From assembly GCA_004431415.1 (NCBI GenBank), contig QPMI01000244.1, positions 1 through 64,000 of the forward strand: 64,000 nucleotides of DNA. Reading direction: 5' to 3'. The stretch comes from Cyanophora paradoxa (Eukaryota; Glaucocystophyceae; Cyanophorales; Cyanophoraceae). This document shows positions 51,763-61,292 of the stretch, in pieces (position 1 is the stretch's first letter; every line of letters starts with the position of its first letter). The position numbers and the translations under genes were made by a program. The notes under the pieces were generated by a model. It saw nothing but the letters and a program-made list of their open reading frames with translations, was not told the origin of the DNA and did not search any database.

Positions 51763-52600
51763 TATATTGGGCCCCCCCCATAATTTTTTCCCAGGTCGCC
51801 CTCCGAATTTATCCTGAGGGCACCCACCCGACAAACCTCCCCTCAACGCTGCCCCCAACGTGCCCGCACCGTGCCCTATCGGTGCCCGCTCGGTGATTGG
51901 TCGGTGTCGCCCCCTTCCCCTCTCATATATCATATGCATATATCTTCTACCCGGCTCGACCTCTAGCGCACGCTCGGTCCAGTTACCCGCTATCGGTGAC
52001 CAATCGGTGCCCTGTCCGTGTCGCGTGCGTGCCCTCAGGAAGGAATCCTCCCCCCCAGACCCGAACCCGGGTCTTCGCCCCCGGAACCGAGAATCCTAAC
52101 CGCTAGGCTAAAACCGCAACCGAAATCGGCAGTTTTCAGGCGGGTATTTGAACCGCCTCCACCCACGACTGGCAACAATGGTGGGACCCTGGAAAATTTT
52201 CCAGCCGCCCCGCGACGCAATGCGGCGCCGCAGCGAGCACTGCGAGCGACGCAGCGCATGGTAAATATCGCTAACATACCGCTGGAAAGGTCGAATTCAA
52301 GCTCGCAGTCATGCCCGGCGGCCGAAATTTTTGAAACGATCCGACTCACTCGAAAATTTGATCCACATGCATGGGCCAGCCGATTCCTGTCCGACAATTC
52401 ACGAGAGCAATGCGCATAGATGCGCATAGACTTAACAAAGCCTGCGCCGCCCCGAAATCCGCCTTCGACCACCGGCGCAGCGCGAAAAGACGAACTGCAG
52501 AAAAATGCGATTCTGCACTCTCCTATCGAACTTTCCGCGCGCCCACGCCACGGCGCGCGCGCACAGCAATACAGTATGCATATTGAATGTATTTTAAGCG
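51763..52600. repeat. Tandem duplication, left copy (about 0.84 kb conserved of a 1.54-kb unit)
   Basis: The sequence from TATATATATTGGGCCCCCCC through GCATAGATGCGCATAGACTT to about 52600 recurs 1,539 bases downstream with few differences. It includes the word GACCAATCGGTGCCCTGTCC, a tRNA-like core on the reverse strand and a GGTATTTGAACCGCCTCC segment. Beyond 52600 the two copies drift into degenerate GATCCTGCAC-type sub-repeats. Confidence 0.85.
52042..52116 (-). repeat. tRNA-like core in left copy of tandem repeat
   Basis: The reverse strand reads GCGGTTTTAGCCTAGCGGTT then AGGATTCTCGGTTCC. This gives a good A-box (TAGCCTAGCGGTTAGGA) of the tRNA-Glu type. About 30 bases on is a B-box-like GGGTTCGGGTCT. 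Acceptor-stem pairing is absent, so this looks like a tRNA-derived SINE head or RNA polymerase III promoter rather than a working tRNA. Confidence 0.45.
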
Positions 52601-53301
52601 ATTCACATGCTTCTGGCATGCGCCAGGCCCCGGGAACCCGGGCTGCAATCAAGTTCGTTCAGGGACACCCCCATCAACCTTTCCGCGTGTCCATGCCTCC
52701 ACACGCGCGGGCATCGCCGGGCTATGTTCGTGTGATGTTTATCTGAAGTTGAGCGTGCTATGCGCGCGCAAAAAGCCTCCGAAATCCCGGGAGTCCACTC
52801 GGAACCGAAAAATCGATCCTGCACGTGCCTCTCCAATTTTCGAAGCACATGCATCAACCTTTCTGCGTGCTCGCGCCTCCACGCGCACGGGCATCAACAT
52901 GCTATGTTCCTACCGTAGTACGCATGCTTTACGCGCGCGAGAAGCCTCGAAATCCAGTCTGAACCGGTAAATCGATCCTACACATGCCTCTCTCATTTTC
53001 GATGAGCCTGCACTGTTCCAGGTCTCAAGAATATTTATGCATGCTTTTCTGATGTTCGAAGACGCCCGGCCGCGCCTCAGCAGCTCTCACTAGCACTAGC
53101 TATAGGCTCACGAAATTTGCGAACCAGATCTAGATCTAGATCTACTTAGATCTACCTTGATCTTTTATTGAGCTCGTGTACTGATTTAAATCAATGTTCT
53201 TCCCCTTAGATCTGGATAACTCGAAGGAATCTGGATGGGTGGGAAGGGGTGGGGGGAAGGGGGGGGGGGCCTTCCCCGCGTGAGCGGGTGTCTTGTATAT
53301 A

Positions 53302-54130
53302 TATATTGGGCCCCCCCCATAAATTTTTCCCAGGTCGCCCTCCGAATTTATCCTGAGGGCACCTACCCGACAAACCTCCCCTCAACGCTGCCCCAACCGT
53401 CCCAGCACCGTGCCCTATCGGTGCCCGCTCGGTGATTGGTCGGTGTCGCCCCCTTCCCCTCTCATATATCATATGCATATATCTTCTACCCGGCTCGACC
53501 ACAAGCGCACGCTCGGTCCAGTTACCCGCTATCGGTGACCAATCGGTGCCCTGTCCGTGTCGCGTTCGTGCCCTCAGGAAGGAATCCTCCCCCCCAGATC
53601 CGAACCCGGGTCTTCGGTTCCGGAACCGAGAATCCTAACCGCTAGGCTAAAACCGCAACCGAAAATGAAAGTTTTCAGGCGGGTATTTGAACCGCCTCCC
53701 ACCCACGAGTCGGAAGGATGGTGGGACCCTGGAAAATATTCCAACCGCCCCACGACGCAACCCGGCGCCGCAGCGAGCACTGCGAGCGACGCAGCGCATG
53801 GTAAATATCGCTAACATACCGCTGGAAAGGTCGTCTTCAACCTCGCAGTCACGCCAAAATTTTTGAAACGATCCCAGTCAATCGAAAATTTGATCCACAT
53901 GCATGGGCCAGCCGATTCCTGTCCGACAATTCACGAGAGCAATGCGCATAGATGCGCATAGACTTAACAAAGCCTGCGTCGCCCCGAAATTCGCCTTCGA
54001 GCGCCAGCGAAGCACGAGAAGGCAAACTGCAGCAAAAATGCGATTCTGCACTCTCCCATCGAACTTTCCGCGCGCCCACGCCGCGGCGCATGCGCGGAAC
54101 AATAGTATAAGCATTTGAGATATAGAGACA
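53302..54130. repeat. Tandem duplication, right copy
   Basis: Second copy of the 51763-52600 sequence. The first 700 bases differ by scattered substitutions and small indels (for example TCAGGAAGGAATCCTCC shared; CTTCGCCCCC versus CTTCGGTTCC). It is preceded at 53236-53300 by GGTGGGAAGGGGTGGGGGGA...GTGAGCGGGTGTCTTGTATA, which is absent from the left copy but present again at 59860-59930. Confidence 0.85.
53581..53656 (-). repeat. tRNA-like core in right copy of tandem repeat
   Basis: Same tRNA-like core as at 52042, 76 bases long. Here the anticodon region is a perfect 16-base palindrome, TCGGTTCCGGAACCGA, and the B-box reads GGGTTCGGATCT. The left copy has lost the palindrome, so this may be the less decayed version. 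No acceptor stem. Confidence 0.45.
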
Positions 54131-54673
54131 GCATTCCGTTTGCTCTCTAGATGCGCCGGGCCGCGAGAACCCAGCCGTCCCCGAAAATTCGATCCCGCAT
54201 GGACCTGAACATCTGTCCTCACGCCCTCGCATCCTGACGCATGCGCGTCGCTAAAATATTTATTTGACAGCTTTACAAAGTTTTGCGCAAGCTCTGCGGC
54301 CGGGACAGAGCACGAAAACTCAGCAGACGCCAAAAATTCGATCCTGCAGAGACCTGCAGCTGCACATGTACATCGATATCTTTCCGCCCGCCCTCGCCTC
54401 CGCAGCCCTAGGCCAGCACTGCGGGAGATCAATACTTTATGCATTCGAGATTCTGTTTAAGCGATTCGCAGGCTCCGAGCTCGAGGCTCTGTACATGCGC
54501 CTGACCACGAGAACCCCACCCCGGCCCGGCCCTCTCAGTGCACGTGCACATCCGATCGCGATGATCTCTCCTCGAAACTCTCGCCTAGGCCTTAACAAGC
54601 TCGTGTACTGATTTAAATCAATTTGCAATGTGTTTTCCCGTCCATTTAAACTAATCGAACGAATGTTGACGGG
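54131..54673. repeat. Degenerate 150-base sub-repeats
   Basis: Contains AAAATTCGATCCCGCATGGA (about 54183) and AAAAATTCGATCCTGCAGAG (about 54331), 148 bases apart. Each is followed by a TCCGCCCGCCCTCGCCTCCG-like stretch, the same sub-repeat found three times per unit in the array at 60-64 kb. A similar weaker pair lies at 52800-52990. Confidence 0.6.
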
Positions 54674-54782
54674 TGTTGCAGTAGGCATATACCTTCCCAA
54701 GTCCCTGTAGCCCTGTACCCATATAGCTCAGTCCTCCTGTACCCCAATATACCACCTTGCCAGCTATCTAGCCTGGCAATAC
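54674..54782. repeat. 109-base direct repeat, left copy
   Basis: It runs from TGTTGCAGTAGGCATATACC to CTAGCCTGGCAATAC and is repeated, apparently without change, at 59752-59860. The two copies bracket a segment of about 5 kb with the intronless 571-codon ORF. The repeat holds CCTGTAGCCCTGTACCC and CTCCTGTACCCC words. Confidence 0.85.
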
Positions 54783-55658
54783 CCTCGCCGTGGACTCTAC
54801 GCGCACTCCGTGCTGGCCAGCTGTCCACAGCAGCTGCGCCGGCCGAGTCCGTAGGAGCTCGGCGCGTCTACGCGGTGATGCAACCGTGCGCGGCTCATCC
54901 AACCAGCTAGAGACTTCGAGGGGACCACAAGCATCAGCTCGCGACTCCGGAAGCGGCCCCGCCCGCGGCCGTTTCGGTGGACGAAGGGCAACTTGGCTTT
55001 CGGGACCATCATCAGCCCGGCAAAAATTGTTTTTCGAGGCCAGCGAGCGAGCAATCAGCTCTCTAGGGGACACTGCCCGGGCAGTGGGAGTTCGCGGATC
55101 GCGCACCGCATCGCGGCCGCGATCTTCGTAAGCTCCAGGCAGCTACGTTCGGAAGAGGCTTGCGGGGGCGTTTCGGCAACCCCGTAGGTCCGCCTTTCGT
55201 CGTAGTAAAGAGACGTCGTCAGGGGTCGTTTCGGCTGCCCCGTGCGCACGCTCTCGAGCCTTCCGGCGGCCCAGCTTCCAGCCGGCGGTCGCCAGCCCGG
55301 CTCAACACCAGGCGTGCGCGCGCGTGTGGGGACGACGCCCACGTGCACGGGTCGTACGCAGTGCTCGGAGGACTGGGGCGAGTGCGGAGCTCGACAGGCG
55401 GAGTGACGGCGGCGACTCTCGGAGGCGCGCTCACGACCTCGGCCAAGACCGCCACGACGCCCGCCTCAGCGCCGCGCATTCCACGGCCTTTCGAAGGGGG
55501 AGACTCTGCCAAAATTTTCGGCTCAGCTCGTCGCCAGCTCGCCAGCGATCAGCCAGCAGCCGCCCCGTACCAGCCCGCGGACAGCTGGAAGCGCCGCGAG
55601 CCCCGGCCTCATCCCCTCTCATCCCTTCTTTCTTTCCTTCATCTACTACCTCTCTACG
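54783..55658. other. Leader segment before the 571-codon ORF
   Basis: GC-rich sequence between the left direct repeat and the start of the large ORF. An open frame from 55160 runs into the ORF region in another phase but is Arg/Pro/Ala-rich and unconvincing. It includes the repeated words GTTTCGGCAACCCCGTAGG and GTTTCGGCTGCCCCGTGCG (about 55169 and 55225). Probable 5' untranslated leader of the element. Confidence 0.35.
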
Positions 55659-57374
55659 ATGTCGCGACACGGGCGGCCACCCCCGGTGACGACGGCGGGC
55701 ATGTCCCACATCGCGGCCATCACCCATCGACAGGCAGCCGAGCAGCAGACCTACAACCAGCGGCTCCAGTACACGGAGGCACCCGTGCAGATGTCAGTCG
55801 GCAAGGGAACTATCGTCTGGTCGTGCGGCACGCCTCTGACGACGTCAAATGTCAAGCGGACGGTCAAGGAGTTCACGCGCGCCGCCCACACCAAGCCTTT
55901 CTTCCCCGGCGCCCCCTCGACTGCGGAGGAGCGGCGCCAGGCCAACTACACCCTCATGGAGTTCTCTCGGCTGCTCGCGGAGAGAGATCGGGCGGACTTC
56001 GCGCAACACCTGTACCGGCAGGAGCAGCATGACGCGGCGACGGCGCCACTCGTGGAAGCCGTCAACGTGCAGGACCTGGTGCTGGCTGGCATCCCGCAGG
56101 CGGACATGCTACGGCGGACGCAGGAGCAGAACCGACTCGACGAACTGCGGCGGACGTTGGCGGCGGCGCAGCAGCGAGCACCCCAGCCTCCGCTACGTCA
56201 CGTCGGAGACCTCACTCGTTGGCTCCACGCTCGCATCGACCCCGTCGACAAGGTCCGCATCACCAACTACACGCGCGAGATGCACATGGGCCTGCGCCCC
56301 GATCAACACTTCGAGCTGACGGTGGAGGCCATCGAGCTCAGCGGCAAGACCCCGACCCCGGCCGTCGTCATGGCGTCGCTGGAGGAGCAGATCCTCCTCC
56401 GCCAGCAGCAGCACGCCGACGCCTGGGAGATGTTCGGCGCCGAGGCCCACCACCGGCGGAAGAACTTTGCGACGCTGGTCGACAAGGCCATGCCGCAGCT
56501 TCGGGATCTCTGCCGGCAGCTCGAAGCTGACATACCGGGCAACCTCGAGCTTCAAACCTCCTCTTTCCTCGCAAGCGCCCCGATGATCTTCCAGCAGCCC
56601 CAGATCCTCGGCAACAGCTGGGACGTCAACCTGGGGGAGGAGGACACGAAGTCACCCGCAGCTCACGCGATTCGGATGGCAGCAGCGGCGTCGGCGGAAG
56701 GGGGAGCGTTGTCCAACTCCGAGGAGATGTCGGCACTCTTCGGGGCGGGCGGCGGCCGGGGCGACTCGTCCCACGCGACACCGACCAAGCGGCCCCGCCA
56801 GGAGCTGGCAGCAGCGCTCGGCGCAGCAGATATTAACACCCAGCCTACAGCCGCCCCGACGCTCAACTTCATCGCACAGATTGTGCAGGCCACAGTCACA
56901 TGCCTCCACAACAGGCTCGTGCAGGACGCAGCAGCGTACGCCACCTCCATGCAGCCGCGGGGCGCCCCCGTCAACACCTCTGGGCCAACGAACGCCGCCG
57001 TTGACCCGTACTCCGACACTGAGAGCGACCTCTACCAGCCCAACAGTACCACCGCCCAGCAGAGCTCAAGCTCAAGTCTCCCGCTGGCCCTCTACCCTCC
57101 GCCCCCTCAGCTCCCGCAAGCGCTGCCGTCGCCCTACACCTCGATGCCGGCCGGCCTCCCCCAGCCCCTGGCGCCACCAGCTGCAGCTGCAGCATGGCCG
57201 GCCCCGCCCCTCTGCTGGCGCTGTCAGGCCCTCTTCCAGATGCAGTGGCCTTTCATGCATCGCGAGGATGACTACACTCAGTGTGCGGCGGCCTGCGCCC
57301 TGGCGGGCCTCCCGTTGCCTCTCGGCGCGCCGGCGCTCCCGCCCAACTGGCGGGCGCGGCTCGGCCTCTTCTGA
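55659..57374 (+). CDS. Intronless 571-residue ORF of a repeat-bounded segment, function unknown
   Basis: It begins MSRHGRPPPVTTAGMSHIAA and is uninterrupted for 1.7 kb, unlike the intron-dense genes of this window. The first 330 residues have normal globular composition with predicted helices (TAEERRQANYTLMEFSRLLA; LDELRRTLAAAQQRAPQPPL; KNFATLVDKAMPQLRDLCRQ). The next part is Ser/Pro/Gln-rich, with a possible nuclear signal TPTKRPRQE. The C-terminus has Cys/His residues in CWRCQALFQMQWPFMHREDD then YTQCAAAC, a possible zinc-binding knuckle. No reverse transcriptase, integrase or transposase motif is visible. Position between 109-base direct repeats suggests a gag/ORF1-like protein of a mobile element or a captured gene; this is inference. 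Confidence 0.6.
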   Translation: MSRHGRPPPVTTAGMSHIAAITHRQAAEQQTYNQRLQYTEAPVQMSVGKGTIVWSCGTPLTTSNVKRTVKEFTRAAHTKPFFPGAPSTAEERRQANYTLMEFSRLLAERDRADFAQHLYRQEQHDAATAPLVEAVNVQDLVLAGIPQADMLRRTQEQNRLDELRRTLAAAQQRAPQPPLRHVGDLTRWLHARIDPVDKVRITNYTREMHMGLRPDQHFELTVEAIELSGKTPTPAVVMASLEEQILLRQQQHADAWEMFGAEAHHRRKNFATLVDKAMPQLRDLCRQLEADIPGNLELQTSSFLASAPMIFQQPQILGNSWDVNLGEEDTKSPAAHAIRMAAAASAEGGALSNSEEMSALFGAGGGRGDSSHATPTKRPRQELAAALGAADINTQPTAAPTLNFIAQIVQATVTCLHNRLVQDAAAYATSMQPRGAPVNTSGPTNAAVDPYSDTESDLYQPNSTTAQQSSSSSLPLALYPPPPQLPQALPSPYTSMPAGLPQPLAPPAAAAAWPAPPLCWRCQALFQMQWPFMHREDDYTQCAAACALAGLPLPLGAPALPPNWRARLGLF

Positions 57375-59751
57375 GCATGTCCTTCGGCCCAGTGGCCTCC
57401 GGGGCGCCGGGCGGGAGGCGGCGCCCATGCCCCATGGGGGCTACCTTTCCCTACTCCTCCCCAATTTCTCTCCCCTCACCTGCCTCCTACCCCCTACCCT
57501 TCCTCACTCTCCCTACCCGTACTCTGGCGCGGGGCTCACCCGAGCGCCCCAATCCGGCTGCCCTGATCACGTACCCCCCTCCGCTTGACTGCCTGCTACC
57601 CCTTTTTCTCGCCCCTACCCCGGCTCCCACCCCCTTCCCCGCGTACCCCCTCTGGATCCCCCCCCTCCCGCTGCCAGCGGCCGCGGCCCACCCCCGTACC
57701 CCAACGACGGGCTCATCTGAGCACCCTGATCCCCTTCTCCGCGTACCCCCCTCGGGATCCTCTGCCCCCCCGGGGGCCACCCCTCGCAACTCCTCTACCC
57801 CCCCCTGCCCCCTCGGCGGCGGCGGCGGCAGCGGCAGACTGCCGCGGCCGACTGCGGAGCTGCGCATGCGGATGGGAGAGGGAGAGGACATGTCAACAAG
57901 ATCCCAATCGCTGGGAAGCATATTTACTGGCTCCCCACGTTGCCCTATTCTTGGCTGACCGGTTTTTGTCGGCGAGATGTCGACGTCGATGATCACCCCT
58001 GTCGATGCTGGCGGCACGACGCCCGGGCGGTGGCCCCCGATCGCAAGCCCGACGAGCCTCTGGGGGGCCGGCGGCAGACGCGCCCGAGGCTGGCTCCGGA
58101 TCCGCCCCCCGAGGAATGCGGCAGCACTCCGTCGAGATGATTTCGAATGAGGTGAGCCACGGCAGGCCCACCCGGCTCGTGCGCTTAAGAACGGCCACCG
58201 TGGCCATGCAAGCCATAGCGGCCCCAAAAGCCATCGCGGCACGCAAGCCATGGCGGCAAAGTCACAGCGACTTGAGAGCCATAGCGGCTGAAAGCCATCG
58301 CGGCTTAAAATTTTCCTGGCGAGGCCACCCGCCCCAGACGACCTTTCCGGCGAGGCATAGCGCCCCGGTGGATCCCAAGGTTGTTTTTCGCAACGCAACG
58401 CTCGCGGGGGCAGTTTTCGCGCGCGACGCCTTGCCGTGCCGTCCCGCCACGCTAGCGCTGCGCCGCCACGCTGCGCCGCCGCGCTGCGCCGTCCCGCTGC
58501 ACCGCCCCGCACGCTGGCCCGCTCCGCTCTGCGCTGGTTCTATCCTCATCGAGTTTCTTCCCCCCTTTTCGAGTTTCTTAAAAACGCTAATTATGATCCC
58601 CTAGGGCCCAGCCCGCCTCTCTTTCACATGCCGTCCCGTGACAGCTTTTCTCAGCTGCTGTTCCACGGTTTGCCTCGTCACGGGCGGCATGTGAGAGGGG
58701 TGCTGGCTGGCCTCGGGGCCTGGCCGGTCGCCCTCCATCTGGGCTTGCTGCCCCCCCCCACCTCACCTTCTCCACGGCCCCAGCTCCCCCGGCGGCGATG
58801 CCGGCCCTCCCGCGGACCTCCTCCCCCTCGGCAGCGGCTCAGGCGGCTCGGCGACATGCACACCGCCGACGATCGACGTTCCATTATATACATTGTCTCG
58901 CTTGCGACGGCACGGCGGGGTTTTTGCCCGGTTTTTCCCCTGACCGTTACCGACCCTCGAGGGCATTCATCTGGCCCCGGGCGGCTTCTTCTTGCTCGCC
59001 CTCGATGGCAGTCTGTACGCTTCTTCTCGGACCTTTTTTTCGGTTTCCTGCTTTACTTTCGATCTATAGCTAGCGCTAGCCTAGTAGCAGTGCGCGAGGA
59101 CGCGCTCTCGTGAAATAGTAACATGTTGCAGCTCGCAGCTAAGATATATATGGGCACGCGTCCTTTGTATTCTCCAGCTCCTATACTTATAGTCAGACCC
59201 CTTATCGCAGGCCCTCCCGATCCATAGCATCTCGGATCCGGAGGCTCTGAGGCTCGTACCCCCACATTTATATATGTACTCCCGCATCCATGTTGTACTC
59301 CCGCATATGCATACACGCTGGACCCATAGCTATGTATATATAGCTATATAGGATTGATATCTTACACGATCTTGCTTGTAGTAGTCTAGTTGGTATCATA
59401 TCTTTCGAGTTTCGTTTTCGAGGCCGCCCGGTCGGTGAGCGCGTAGGCTAAATAGGCGCTCTGGCTTGAGGTTGGGACCTCAGTTCTTCTTCATCGTACA
59501 CCGCTCTTATAAATAATCAGCTTAGCACACCACGAGCCTCTCGTCTCGTGAAATAGTAACATCCCCTCGGCCAGCCACGAGCCTCTAGTCTCGTGAAATA
59601 GTAACATCCCCTGTACGCCGTTCGACTTCTCTCAGAGTTTCTCAGTATACGTATCTTTCGAAATTCCTCAGCTTTTTGATTCCTTTATAATTAATTTCGT
59701 ATATTTATCCTAGTTCAGTGCGCGAGGACGCGCACTCGTGAAATAGTAACA
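57375..59751. other. Right part of the repeat-bounded segment, no gene confirmed
   Basis: Positions 57440-57830 are strongly C/T-rich (CCCCCTACCC-type). Positions 58190-58310 hold a degenerate repeat, and 59090-59752 hold four copies of an 18-base motif; both are listed separately. At 59383 the words TAGTCTAGTTGGTATCATA look like a tRNA A-box, but no matching B-box at the right distance was found. No conserved protein is seen. Confidence 0.4.
58205..58312. repeat. Degenerate AGCCATNGCGGC repeat
   Basis: The words AGCCATAGCGGC, AGCCATCGCGGC and AGCCATGGCGGC occur five times in about 105 bases (58211, 58228, 58246, 58279, 58296), separated by A-rich spacers of 4-21 bases. An internal unit decayed to CACAGCGAC sits between. 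Confidence 0.75.
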
Positions 59752-59752
59752 T
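59107..59752. repeat. Four exact copies of CTCGTGAAATAGTAACAT
   Basis: The 18-base word lies at 59107, 59545, 59590 and 59735. Each copy's CTCGTG is preceded by either CACGAG (copies 2 and 3, able to pair as a small hairpin) or GCGCGAGGACGCGC (copies 1 and 4). The last copy abuts the right 109-base direct repeat at 59752. Confidence 0.85.
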
Positions 59753-59860
59753 GTTGCAGTAGGCATATACCTTCCCAAGTCCCTGTAGCCCTGTACCCAT
59801 ATAGCTCAGTCCTCCTGTACCCCAATATACCACCTTGCCAGCTATCTAGCCTGGCAATAC
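59752..59860. repeat. 109-base direct repeat, right copy
   Basis: Matches 54674-54782 from TGTTGCAGTAGGC to GGCAATAC. Sequence on the outer side (GGGTGGGAAGGGGTGGGGGG) corresponds to that found at 53236, which sits left of the second tandem-duplication copy. This suggests that several repeat families have been rearranged around the same breakpoints. Confidence 0.85.
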
Positions 59861-59955
59861 GGGTGGGAAGGGGTGGGGGGAGGGGGGGGGGCCTTCCCCG
59901 CGTGAGCGGGTGTCTTGTATATATATATATATATATTAGCCCTGCCAATTTCGGG

Positions 59956-61292
59956 CGAAGCCTCTTCCGTAGGTCGATGGTGAACGTTTCCATCTATTTT
60001 TTTTCCACTCGAGTCCGATTGGTCCGAGCGTCCAGATTCGCGACCTCCGCAATAAAGGCGAACGGTCTCCGACCGAGTCCGACGTGACACAGTAGAACTG
60101 ACAGTCGACCAACCTCCACTGATTTATTTTCGCACTCATAGCTCCCCTAGAGTTCGGCCCGTGGGCGTCGCGCGAGAATCGAATTTCCCTCCAGGATCAA
60201 TTCCGGTATTTATACCCCGGGGCTCGATCGCGAAACTCCAAAAAGTGGGACCCGGTCCCGCGACGAAAGCGCGCCAGGGACGCGCCAGAGCGGTCACAAT
60301 GACAGCCAAGAGCGCGCGCATCGCGGCAAGCTCGGTTTCGGCCGCCGTGGACGCTCCAGTCACTTAGTGCACAGAGTCGGCCGAAATTTTGATCCTGCCG
60401 GTTCCGGCCGGTCTCCCGTCGCGCACATTCGATGCGTACTGGCGCGCATAGACATTCCAGGGCCTGCGCACTCCAGATATCCGCTTTTCGGAGCCGGAAC
60501 AGTGCAGGAAGGTGCCCGATGTCAAAAATTCGATCCTGCACAGCCCCGGGCAACTTTCCGCGCGCCGACGCCGCGGCGCATGCGCGGATCAATAGTATAT
60601 GCATTTCAGATGTAGAAGAAGCCTTCCGCACGGTCTCTAAATGCGCCGGGCCGCGAGGACCCAACCGACCCCGAAAATTCGATCCTGGATGGACCTGTGC
60701 ATCTTTCCGCGCGCCATCGCGTCCGCATCCATGCCCATTGCTACAGTATTCATTTGAGATCTAAACGAAGCCTTTCGCAAGCTCTGTGGGCGCGAAAGAG
60801 CTCGAGAACCCAGCCGACGCCAAAATTTCGATCCTGGACAGGCCGGCACATATTTCCGCGCGCCCTCTCCTCTGCAACCATGTGCATCGATCCTGCATGC
60901 ATTCGAGACTCTGTTTAAGCGATTTATAAGCTCTGCGCGTGCGCCTGGCCACGAGAATCTCGCCCGTCCCCTCACCAGTCTCCTCTCAATTTCCTCAGGG
61001 CCTCGAACTCAACTACAGCTAGCTGATTGGCAGCACGACTCCTCCCCTCATTTTATTCTCTCTCAGCTGCACCAATTCCCCTTATCACATAATAATATTC
61101 TCTCGGCACAACTCCTCTCAAGACAACTCCCCCCATAATTATATTCCCTCTCACCAGCCCTCCCCTCCCCTCTCCCTGCCCCGCCGACCCAGCAACAACC
61201 ACGACGGGCCGCGATGATTAAGGGCGACGCGAGGAGGGCTGCTGAGGCTTCGCCCGATGTTTGGGACCCGCAGGGGCCCAGGGCTTGTCGGG
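59956..61292. repeat. Long tandem repeat array, unit 1 (1,337 bases)
   Basis: Begins CGAAGCCTCTTCCGTAGGTC. It includes GAATTTCCCTCCAGGATCAA followed by TTCCGGTATTTATACCCCGG (60181), then three sub-repeats that start with AAAATTCGATCCTG-like words at about 60523, 60674 and 60822. The unit ends with GGGACCCGCAGGGGCCCAGG. No ORF of convincing composition. Confidence 0.8.

Noticed and set aside
53581-53656. Functional tRNA gene
   Set aside because: A- and B-boxes are good but the acceptor and T stems do not pair and the anticodon region is a palindrome; kept as tRNA-like only.
57281-57958. Pro-rich forward ORF after the 571-codon ORF
   Set aside because: Composition follows the C/T-rich DNA; no motif or start context supports it.
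59383-59490. tRNA-like gene (TAGTCTAGTTGGTATCATA)
   Set aside because: Only an A-box-like word is present; no B-box at proper distance and no arm pairing.
54674-59860. LTR retrotransposon
   Set aside because: The direct repeats are short for LTRs, and no reverse transcriptase, RNase H, integrase, primer-binding site or polypurine tract could be identified; left as an unclassified segment.
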